From: DASTCC01 sp035711465
Lineage (GTDB): Bacteria > Acidobacteriota > Vicinamibacteria > Vicinamibacterales > SCN-69-37
DNA: 5,659 nt
Assembly (NCBI GenBank): GCA_035711465.1
Contig: DASTCC010000591.1
Coordinates: 1 to 5,659, forward strand
Direction: 5' to 3'
Part shown: piece after piece, positions 1-5,295 of the stretch
Position numbering within the stretch: the first letter of the stretch is position 1
How the letters are laid out: every line of letters starts with the position of its first letter
Program-made: the position numbers and the translations under genes
Notes under the pieces: generated by a model
Told to the model about the DNA's origin: nothing
Database searches by the model: none
The model's input: only the letters and a program-made list of their open reading frames with translations

Positions 1-247
1 CTTCGCGGCCGCTGCGCCGCGACGCGTCGCCGCGCACCTGCTCGATCACCTCGGCGGCCGACGACGCCGAGGGCGGACGATCGGCGAGCACCCAGCGGCC
101 GTCCTTCTCGATGCGGATGGCGATCGGTTCGTAGCGATGACGATCGAGATTGGCAAAGACGGCCGCGGCCGACGCCAGCGAGACTTCATGTTCGCCCGAT
201 CGGCCGCCGTACAGAACGCCTACGCGTAGTCGCTTGACTCGTGTCAC
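1..247 (-). CDS. ddl: D-alanine--D-alanine ligase, N-terminal part (cut by window edge)
   Basis: Cytoplasmic ATP-dependent ligase that joins two D-alanines into the dipeptide used in peptidoglycan precursors. Reading the minus strand from a GTG at 247-245 gives 82 residues without a stop. Residues 8-28 carry the family's N-terminal signature: RVGVLYGGRSGEHEVSL followed by ASA. Glu19 in this stretch aligns with the substrate-binding Glu15 of E. coli DdlB. The following text (IRIEKDGRWVLAD, residues 45-57) resembles DdlA/VanA-type ligases more than DdlB. The GTG is chosen because no other ATG, GTG or TTG lies in frame just before the signature, and the 8-residue lead-in fits the family; no clear Shine-Dalgarno precedes it. 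The ATP-grasp domain and the C-terminal catalytic residues lie outside the window. It is divergent from tgt and shares a 114-bp control region with it. Confidence 0.9.
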   Translation of the reverse strand, partial: MTRVKRLRVGVLYGGRSGEHEVSLASAAAVFANLDRHRYEPIAIRIEKDGRWVLADRPPSASSAAEVIEQVRGDASRRSGRE

Positions 248-296
248 GGGTGTCGTCGCCGCGTCGATCTCGCGTGGGCGCGAGACGCGCCGCCCG

Positions 297-314
297 GTTC
301 GCGCGAGCGCGAAC
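297..314. repeat. 18-bp palindrome in the ddl/tgt intergenic region (operator candidate)
   Basis: GTTCGCGC, a 2-bp GA centre, then GCGCGAAC: two exact 8-bp inverted arms. It sits midway between the ddl start (about 50 bp away) and the tgt start (about 48 bp away). The size and symmetry suit a dimeric helix-turn-helix repressor, but GC-rich DNA yields such repeats by chance more often than balanced DNA. It lies downstream of the proposed ddl transcription start, so it could also form a hairpin in the ddl leader. Confidence 0.4.
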
Positions 315-333
315 GCGCCGCCGGCGCGGCGCG
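314..333. repeat. GC-only inverted repeat next to the palindrome
   Basis: Arms CGCGCCG (314-320) and CGGCGCG (327-333) are exact complements around a 6-nt centre. It overlaps the neighbouring palindrome by one base and occupies the place where a tgt -35 would lie. No T tract follows on either strand, so it does not look like an intrinsic terminator. It may be a leader hairpin of ddl or simple compositional coincidence. Confidence 0.25.
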
Positions 334-344
334 CGGCGGGCAGT

Positions 345-355
345 CATTATAGGCT
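345..355 (+). promoter_or_regulatory. Candidate -10 element for tgt (leaderless start)
   Basis: The only AT-rich patch before tgt reads CATTATAGGCT. It offers CATTAT (345-350, four of six matches to TATAAT) or TAGGCT (350-355, fits TANNNT). With usual spacing, transcription would start near 357 or 361-362, which is essentially at the GTG start codon at 362. No -35 hexamer is visible upstream. The patch overlaps the minus-strand TATAAT, so it could fire in both directions. Confidence 0.4.
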
Positions 356-372
356 ACGCGGGTGACCGGCAA
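346..372 (-). promoter_or_regulatory. Candidate ddl promoter with perfect TATAAT
   Basis: On the minus strand positions 351-346 read TATAAT, an exact sigma-70-type -10 box, in otherwise very GC-rich DNA. A partial -35 (TTGCCG, four of six matches to TTGACA) is found at 372-367, giving a short 15-bp spacer. Transcription would start near 339, leaving a leader of about 92 nt before the ddl GTG. The -35 would lie inside the first codons of tgt. The -10 is seen directly; its use as a promoter is inferred. Confidence 0.5.
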
Positions 373-1522
373 CTTCGGATTCCGCGTCGACCATCGCGAC
401 GGCGCGGCGCGAGCCGGGACGCTGACGCTGCCGCACGGCGTCGTGCCGACGCCGGCGTTCATGCCCGTCGGCACGCGCGGCGCGATCAAGAGCCTGACCG
501 CGGACGCGGTCGAAGCACTCGGCGCCGACATCCTGCTCGCCAACACCTACCATCTGCATCTGCGACCCGGCGACGATCTGATCGCGCGCGCCGGCGGGCT
601 GCATCGCTTCATCGGCTGGCCGCGTCCGATCCTCACCGACTCGGGCGGCTATCAGGTCTTCAGTCTGGCGGCTCGCCGCACGCTCTCCGAAGACGGCGTC
701 GTCTTCCAGTCGCATCTCGACGGGCGCCGGCTCGCGCTGACGCCCGAGCTCGCGACCGACATCCAGGCGCGTCTCGGATCGGACATCGCGATGATGTTCG
801 ACGAATGTCCGAGCTGGCCTGCGTCGGAGAACGACGTCGCGGCCGCCGCCGAGCGCACGCTGAGATGGGCGCGCCGCGGCCGCGATCGCTTTCTGAAGAT
901 TGCCAACGGCCCGATCGACGGCGTCACGCGATCGAATCCCGGTCAGGCGCAATTCGGCATCATCCAGGGGGGCACGTACCGGGCGCTCCGCGATCGCAGC
1001 GTCGCCGGGACGCTCGAGGTCGGGTTCGAAGCCTACGCCCTCGGCGGCCTGTCCGTCGGGGAGCCGACCGAGGCGATGTACGAAGTCACGGCCCACACGG
1101 CGGCGCAGCTGCCTGAGGATCGCCCCCGCTATCTGATGGGGGTCGGCACGCCGGTGGACCTTTTCGAGGCCGTGTCCCGGGGCATCGACATGTTCGATTG
1201 TGTGCTGCCGACCCGGAACGCCCGGAACGGCCAGCTCTTCACCCGCGGCGGCCCCATCAATATCAAGAACGTGAGGTTCGCCGAGGACGACGGGCCCATC
1301 GAGGCGACCTGCGGCTGCCCGACCTGCCGCCGGCACGGGCGGGCCTACCTGCGCTACCTTTTTGTGGCCGGCGAGATGACCGCGGCGGCCCTTAACACAC
1401 TGCATAATCTGTACTTTTACCTTGACACGATGGAGCGGATTAGGAAGGCTATTGAGATCGGAACGTTCGATCGTCTCAAGCGCGAGTTCCTCGAAGCCTA
1501 TTCCCGCCGGCAATCGCTCTAA
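362..1522 (+). CDS. tgt: Queuine/preQ1 tRNA-guanine transglycosylase
   Basis: Swaps guanine at wobble position 34 of GUN-anticodon tRNAs (Asp, Asn, His, Tyr) for preQ1 (or queuine), a step of queuosine synthesis. The 386 residues match the usual length of bacterial Tgt. Key residues are present: Asp93 in DSGGYQVFS, Asp147 in FDEC, the QGG of FGIIQGG (202-204), LGGLSVGE (227-234), the nucleophile Asp279 in DMFDCVLPTRNARNG, and the zinc ligands Cys317, Cys319, Cys322 and His348. Numbering runs one behind the Zymomonas enzyme in the C-terminal half. The GTG start is forced: an in-frame TAG lies at 350-352 and the next ATG (461) would remove the conserved N-terminus. There is no Shine-Dalgarno, and a -10-like patch ends 6 bp upstream, suggesting a leaderless message. 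It is the first gene of the plus-strand run; its 3' end is unusually AT-rich. queA, a frequent upstream partner, is not in this position. Confidence 0.97.
   Translation: MTGNFGFRVDHRDGAARAGTLTLPHGVVPTPAFMPVGTRGAIKSLTADAVEALGADILLANTYHLHLRPGDDLIARAGGLHRFIGWPRPILTDSGGYQVFSLAARRTLSEDGVVFQSHLDGRRLALTPELATDIQARLGSDIAMMFDECPSWPASENDVAAAAERTLRWARRGRDRFLKIANGPIDGVTRSNPGQAQFGIIQGGTYRALRDRSVAGTLEVGFEAYALGGLSVGEPTEAMYEVTAHTAAQLPEDRPRYLMGVGTPVDLFEAVSRGIDMFDCVLPTRNARNGQLFTRGGPINIKNVRFAEDDGPIEATCGCPTCRRHGRAYLRYLFVAGEMTAAALNTLHNLYFYLDTMERIRKAIEIGTFDRLKREFLEAYSRRQSL
1391..1460 (+). promoter_or_regulatory. Possible internal promoter in an AT-rich island within tgt
   Basis: By hand count this 70-bp stretch is about 43% GC, far below its surroundings. 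It contains an exact TTGACA (1422-1427), a TTAACA (1392-1397) and CATAAT (1403-1408). None pairs at 16-18 bp with a good partner: TTGACA is followed by AAGGCT at 17 bp or GCTATT at 20 bp. If active, it would drive yajC-secD-secF independently of the tgt promoter. The codons here (CTT, AAT, ATT, AGG, GCT) are unlike the rest of tgt, though the encoded aromatic-rich helix is itself conserved in Tgt. Confidence 0.25.
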
Positions 1523-1873
1523 ATGACTCAGACCCTCGGCTATCCGTTTGTCATCGCGATGGCGCAGCCCGGCGCCCAGCAGAACGTGTGGGCAGGCCTG
1601 ATTCCGTTTGCCCTCATGATCCTCATCTTTTATGTGCTGGTGCTCTTGCCGATGCGGCGCCGGCAGAAGAAGATTCAGGAGTTCCAGGCCGGCCTGAAGG
1701 TGAGCGACAAGGTCATCACGACGAGCGGGATCTACGGCACCGTCACGCGGGTCTCGGACGTCTCGGTCCAGCTTCAGATTGCGGACAAAGTCCGGATCGA
1801 GGTCGCGCGCGCCTCGATCGGCGGCTACCAGGGGCAGGAGCCCGTCGTGCCGCCCGAAACGGCCGGCAACTAG
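1523..1873 (+). CDS. yajC: Preprotein translocase subunit YajC
   Basis: Small single-pass inner-membrane protein that associates with SecD and SecF at the Sec translocon; its exact role in export is modest and not fully understood. The 116 residues show a short N-terminal lead (1-21), one membrane segment at about 24-43, a basic stop-transfer stretch (MRRRQKK, 44-50) and the cytoplasmic family motif VSDKVITTSGIYGTVTRV (60-77), followed by a small beta-rich region with a loose acidic/proline tail. The ATG at 1523 directly follows the tgt stop (TAAATG) and lacks a Shine-Dalgarno, which suggests translation is coupled to termination of tgt. An in-frame ATG at 1559 (MAQPGAQQ) is a possible shorter start, since it keeps the whole membrane segment; the longer form is preferred because many YajC proteins have a similar lead before an AMAQ-like motif. 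Confidence 0.95.
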   Translation: MTQTLGYPFVIAMAQPGAQQNVWAGLIPFALMILIFYVLVLLPMRRRQKKIQEFQAGLKVSDKVITTSGIYGTVTRVSDVSVQLQIADKVRIEVARASIGGYQGQEPVVPPETAGN

Positions 1874-1897
1874 ACCGGCGCGCACTGCCATCACGCC

Positions 1898-3451
1898 ATG
1901 TACAAGAACCTTCGCTGGAAACTCATCGTGATCGTCGCGGTCACGGCGCTCGGCCTCTGGTCCTTCGTGCCGCCGAGCCAGAAAGTGAAGCTCGGGCTCG
2001 ACCTCCAGGGCGGCGTCCACCTCGTCATGAGGGTCCACACCGACGATGCGTTGAAGCTCGAGACCGAGACGACCGCCGAGCAGCTGCGCGTGGCGCTCGG
2101 CGACGCCGGCATCACGGTCGAGAGCCGCCCGACCTCGATTACCGACTTCACCGTCACCGGCGTCCCGGCCGACAAGGACGCGCAATTCCGCACCCTCGCC
2201 GACAGCCAGGTCGGCCTGGTCTACGACCGCGAGGCGCAGGGCGGCGGCGCCTACGTGTTCCGGATGCGGCCGAACCTCCAGGTCCAGAACCGCATCGAGG
2301 CGGTCAACCAGGCGCTGCAGACGATCGATCGCCGGATGAACGAGTACGGCGTCGCCGAGCCCATCATCCAGACCTACGGCAACAACAACGATCAGATCGT
2401 GGTCGAGCTGCCGGGCGTGACCGACGTTGCCCGGGTGCAGGAGCTGATTCGGTCGAGCGCCAAGCTCGAGCTGAAGCTCGTCGTCGCCGGCCCGGCGCCC
2501 GACGAGGCGACGCTGCTCTCGAGCTACGGCGGCAAGGTGCCGGACGACATGCTGGTCGTCCCCGATGGCAGCGGCACGTCGAGCGGCTTCTACCTGGTGA
2601 ACCGGGTCGCCGCCGTCACCGGCAACGACCTGCGCACGGCGCGGCCGACGACCGACGAGCTCAATCAGCCCGCGGTCAGCTTCACGCTCAACAGCCAGGG
2701 CGTCGAGAAGTTCAGCCGCGTGACCGCGGCCAACGTCGGCAAGCAGCTTGCGATCGTGCTCGACAACCGGGTCCGGTCGGCGCCCGTGATCGAAGGGCCG
2801 ATTCCCTCGGCCGAAGCGCGGATCACCGGCCGGTTCACCCAGAAGGAAGTGCAGGACCTCTCGCTGGTGCTGCGATCGGGCGCGCTGCCGGCCTCGCTGA
2901 CGGTGCAGGAGCGCCGTGAGATCGGCCCGGCCCTCGGCGAGGACTCGATCCGCGCCGGCATCCTGGCGTCCATCGGCGGCCTGGCGCTGGTGACGCTGTT
3001 CATGTTCATCTACTACCGCGGCGCCGGGTTCAACGCGGTCCTGTCGATCGCGCTGAACCTGATCATCCTGCTCGGCATCATGGCCTACCTCGGCGCCGCC
3101 ATGACGCTGCCGGGCATCGCCGGCTTCATCCTGACGATCGGCATGGGCGTCGATTCGAACGTGCTGATCTTCGAGCGGATTCGGGAGGAACTGGCGACCA
3201 AGAAAGGCGCACGCCAGGCGGTCGCCGCCGGCTTCGACCGCGTCTTCATCACCATCGTCGACACGCACGTCTCGTCGCTGATTGCCGCGGCGTTCCTGTT
3301 CCAGTTCGGCACCGGGCCGATCCGCGGGTTCGCGACGACGCTGGTGTTCGGCCTCCTGGCCAACGTGTTCACGGCGGTGTTCGTGTCGCGGACGCTGTTC
3401 GAGTTCATCCTCTCTCGGAAGCCCGCCGGCGCGGCGCAGCTGAGCATCTAG
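1898..3451 (+). CDS. secD: Protein translocase subunit SecD
   Basis: Inner-membrane RND-superfamily protein that works with SecF, using proton-motive force to pull translocated proteins out on the far side of the membrane. The 517 residues show membrane segment 1 at about 8-23, the LGLDLQGGVHLV motif (32-43), a large extracytoplasmic P1 region including LPGVTDVARVQELI (171-184) and the IVLDNRVRSAPVI stretch (286-298), then LRSGALPASL (325-334) and IGPALGEDSI (342-351) leading into five more segments at about 354-373, 378-398, 403-425, 452-470 and 476-500. Asp419 in GMGVDSNVLIFERIREEL matches the conserved membrane aspartate implicated in proton coupling. The family more often has VDAN here, and DANVTT where this protein has DTHVSS (455-460). 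It is shorter than E. coli SecD (615) but normal for many phyla. It starts at ATG 24 nt after yajC with no clear ribosome-binding site; no alternative start preserves segment 1. Confidence 0.97.
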   Translation: MYKNLRWKLIVIVAVTALGLWSFVPPSQKVKLGLDLQGGVHLVMRVHTDDALKLETETTAEQLRVALGDAGITVESRPTSITDFTVTGVPADKDAQFRTLADSQVGLVYDREAQGGGAYVFRMRPNLQVQNRIEAVNQALQTIDRRMNEYGVAEPIIQTYGNNNDQIVVELPGVTDVARVQELIRSSAKLELKLVVAGPAPDEATLLSSYGGKVPDDMLVVPDGSGTSSGFYLVNRVAAVTGNDLRTARPTTDELNQPAVSFTLNSQGVEKFSRVTAANVGKQLAIVLDNRVRSAPVIEGPIPSAEARITGRFTQKEVQDLSLVLRSGALPASLTVQERREIGPALGEDSIRAGILASIGGLALVTLFMFIYYRGAGFNAVLSIALNLIILLGIMAYLGAAMTLPGIAGFILTIGMGVDSNVLIFERIREELATKKGARQAVAAGFDRVFITIVDTHVSSLIAAAFLFQFGTGPIRGFATTLVFGLLANVFTAVFVSRTLFEFILSRKPAGAAQLSI

Positions 3452-3456
3452 GCTTC

Positions 3457-3460
3457 GGAG
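3457..3460 (+). promoter_or_regulatory. Shine-Dalgarno of secF
   Basis: GGAG, preceded by C, lies 10 nt before the secF ATG in the 19-nt gap after the secD stop. Together with the GGGGTGA before the DUF502 gene it is one of only two recognisable ribosome-binding sites in the window, and it supports the ATG at 3471. Confidence 0.6.
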
Positions 3461-3470
3461 TCAACGCGTC

Positions 3471-4460
3471 ATGCGCATTCTTGCCAACACCAACATCGAC
3501 TTCCTGAAGTGGCGGTGGGTCGCCATCGCCGCCTCGGCGATCGTGATCGGCGCCGGCCTGCTGACGGTGATCGCGCGCGGCTCGCTGCCGCTCGGCATCG
3601 ACTTCACCGGCGGCACGGCGATCGTCCTGCGGTTCAATCAGGAGATTCCCGAGGACAACCTGCGGCAGGCGCTGGCGGGGCTGCCCGGCGACAAGGTCGT
3701 GCAGCGCATGTACGGCTCGCCGGCCGGCACGTTCGACTATCAGATTCGTCTGCCGCTCACCGTGCAGGAAGAGTCGGGCACGAGCCTCGACGCGCCCGGC
3801 GCCCAGGCCGTCCAGTTGCTGAAGTCCGCCAACGTCGGCGAGTTCGAGATCATCGGCAGCGAAGTCGTCGGCCCGACCATCGGCAAGGACCTGCAGCGCA
3901 AGGGCATCTATGCGACGCTGACTGCGCTCGCCGGCATCCTCGTCTACATCGGCTTCCGCTTCAACTTCGTCTTCGCCGCCGGCGCCATCGTCGCGGTCTT
4001 CCACGACATCCTGATCACGCTGGCGATGCTGACGTGGTTCGGCTACGACCTGTCGCTGAACGTCGTCGCCGCGATTCTGACAATCACCGGCTACTCGGTG
4101 AACGACACCATCGTCATCTTCGACCGCGTCCGCGAGAACCAGCGGATGATGCGGCGCGAGAGCCTGGCGAAGATCGTCAACACCAGCGTCAATCAAACGC
4201 TGTCGCGGACGGTGCTCACCGCCGGCACCACGTTCCTGTCGGTGTTCGCGCTGTTCCTGTTCGGCGGCGAGGTGCTGCGCGCGTTCGCGTTCACGATGCT
4301 GGTCGGCATCGTCGTCGGCACCTATTCGACCGTGTTCATCGCCGCGGCGATCGCGATCATCCTGCAGGGCGGCGAGAGGTCGATGGCGGCGCAGAGCGTG
4401 GCGCAGTCGCAAGCCGACGCGCAGTCGGCGCGGCGGAGCGCCAAGCGGGCGCGCGGGTGA
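3471..4460 (+). CDS. secF: Protein translocase subunit SecF
   Basis: Partner of SecD in the proton-driven Sec accessory complex of the inner membrane. The 329 residues follow the family plan: membrane segment 1 (about 15-35), the LGIDFTGGT motif (41-49), an extracytoplasmic P4 region (about 50-135), EVVGPTIGKDL (131-141), then five segments at about 144-161, 165-189, 194-218, 247-264 and 270-298. FHDI (177-180) and GYSVNDTIVIFDRVREN (207-223) are the conserved membrane motifs; Asp212 matches the conserved aspartate of the latter, and Arg246 in NQTLSRT matches a conserved arginine tied to proton transfer in the Thermus protein. The C-terminal 28 residues form a hydrophilic Ala/Gln/Arg tail ending RRSAKRARG, which is not part of the conserved fold. 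secD and secF are separate genes here, not a fused secDF. uppP starts 19 nt downstream. Confidence 0.97.
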   Translation: MRILANTNIDFLKWRWVAIAASAIVIGAGLLTVIARGSLPLGIDFTGGTAIVLRFNQEIPEDNLRQALAGLPGDKVVQRMYGSPAGTFDYQIRLPLTVQEESGTSLDAPGAQAVQLLKSANVGEFEIIGSEVVGPTIGKDLQRKGIYATLTALAGILVYIGFRFNFVFAAGAIVAVFHDILITLAMLTWFGYDLSLNVVAAILTITGYSVNDTIVIFDRVRENQRMMRRESLAKIVNTSVNQTLSRTVLTAGTTFLSVFALFLFGGEVLRAFAFTMLVGIVVGTYSTVFIAAAIAIILQGGERSMAAQSVAQSQADAQSARRSAKRARG

Positions 4461-4479
4461 CGTCGGGCCCGCGGCCGGC

Positions 4480-5289
4480 GTGACGTTCGCGGAAGCCGCG
4501 CTGCTCGGCGTCGTGCAGGGGCTGACCGAGTTCCTGCCGGTCTCGAGCTCCGCGCATCTCATCCTCGCGCGCGCGTTTTTCGGCGAATCGGCCGGCGATC
4601 CCGCGTTCTATCTGGCGTTCGACGTGGCCTGCCACGTCGGCACGCTCGGCGCGGTGCTGTTGTTCTTCCGCGCCGACATCGCCGGTCTGATTCAGGCGGT
4701 GCCGTTCGCGGCGCGCGGGCCGGGCGACGCACGGGCGCGGCGGTTGTGGCTGGTCGGCATCGGCACGGTTCCGGCGGTGCTGGCGGGCGTGCTCTTCAAC
4801 GACGGCATCCAGGCGATGCGCACGCCTCTCGTCGCGGCGATCGCGCTCGCGGTGGGCGCCCTGCTGTTGTTTGCGATCGAGCGGCTCGGCGTCCAGGGGC
4901 ACGGCGAGGAGCGCTTGTCACTCGGCGGGGCGCTGGCGATCGGCGTGGCCCAGGCGGCGGCGATGATTCCCGGCGTGTCCCGCTCGGGGGCGACGATCGC
5001 GACCGGCATGGCGCTCGGGATGCGGCGCGATGCGGCGGCGCGCTTCACGTTCGTGATGAGCACGCCGATCATCGTGGCCGCGGCGGCCAAAGAAGCGCTC
5101 GATCTCCCCGGGCTGGCGCTCGGGCGCGCCGAGATCGCGCTCATCGTGGTCGGCGTCGTCACCTCCGGGGTCGTCGGCTACGCGGCCGTGAAGTACTTCG
5201 TCCGCTTCCTGGCCAGTCATCGGCTGGACGTGTTCGCGTGGTATCGGCTGGCGCTGGCGATCGTGACGTTCATCTGGCTGGCGGGGTGA
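4480..5289 (+). CDS. uppP: Undecaprenyl-diphosphatase UppP (BacA)
   Basis: Integral membrane phosphatase that turns undecaprenyl pyrophosphate into undecaprenyl phosphate, recycling or supplying the lipid carrier for peptidoglycan and other envelope polymers; overproduction in other bacteria gives bacitracin resistance. The 269 residues match the family length. Both signature motifs are present: GVVQGLTEFLPVSSSAHL (10-27), with Gln13 and Glu17 forming the (E/Q)xxxE pattern plus Ser22-24 and His26, and PGVSRSGAT (164-172), with Arg168 aligning to the essential arginine of E. coli UppP. Hydrophobic segments lie at about 47-63, 89-106, 115-132, 147-162, 188-205, 217-237 and 253-268. The GTG start is placed immediately before the first motif, as in relatives; no upstream in-frame start was found in the 19-nt gap and no Shine-Dalgarno is visible, so coupling to secF is likely. 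Its presence behind secF links export and wall-lipid recycling. Confidence 0.96.
   Translation: MTFAEAALLGVVQGLTEFLPVSSSAHLILARAFFGESAGDPAFYLAFDVACHVGTLGAVLLFFRADIAGLIQAVPFAARGPGDARARRLWLVGIGTVPAVLAGVLFNDGIQAMRTPLVAAIALAVGALLLFAIERLGVQGHGEERLSLGGALAIGVAQAAAMIPGVSRSGATIATGMALGMRRDAAARFTFVMSTPIIVAAAAKEALDLPGLALGRAEIALIVVGVVTSGVVGYAAVKYFVRFLASHRLDVFAWYRLALAIVTFIWLAG
5283..5289 (+). promoter_or_regulatory. Shine-Dalgarno of the DUF502 gene overlapping the uppP stop
   Basis: GGGGTGA matches the GAGGTGA part of the consensus ribosome-binding site at six of seven positions, lies 6 nt before the ATG at 5296, and ends with the uppP TGA stop. It supports the chosen start and points to translation in the same message as uppP. 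Confidence 0.55.
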
Positions 5290-5295
5290 CAGGGC

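Noticed and set aside
314..333. GC inverted repeat considered as an intrinsic terminator
   Set aside because: No run of T follows on either strand and it lies between two divergent starts, where a terminator is not expected.
150..365. A 71-codon plus-strand frame before tgt
   Set aside because: It runs antisense to the conserved Ddl N-terminus and across the control region, has no ribosome-binding site and has no recognisable family.
1437..1446. TAGGAAGG-like purine stretch inside tgt considered as a ribosome-binding site for a small gene
   Set aside because: No start codon at a suitable distance opens a plausible frame; it is better explained as tgt coding sequence in the AT-rich island.
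1588..2919. A 443-codon plus-strand frame overlapping yajC and secD in another phase
   Set aside because: Arg/Pro-rich translation without motifs; it is a frame shadow of yajC and secD.
347..3268. A 973-codon open frame on the minus strand, antisense to tgt, yajC and most of secD
   Set aside because: Its protein is rich in Arg, Asp, Ala, Gly and His with no recognisable domain, and the opposite strand encodes three clearly conserved proteins. Long antisense frames are expected in high-GC genes because stop codons are rare when third positions are G or C.
4461..4479. Short GTG frame starting at the secF stop (4457) considered as a leader peptide for uppP
   Set aside because: It encodes only eight residues before a TGA overlapping the uppP start, has no ribosome-binding site of its own and could arise by chance.
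3405..4562. A 385-codon minus-strand frame antisense to secF
   Set aside because: It has the same low-complexity Arg/Asp/Ala composition and spans the end of secD, secF and the start of uppP, all of which are strongly supported on the other strand.
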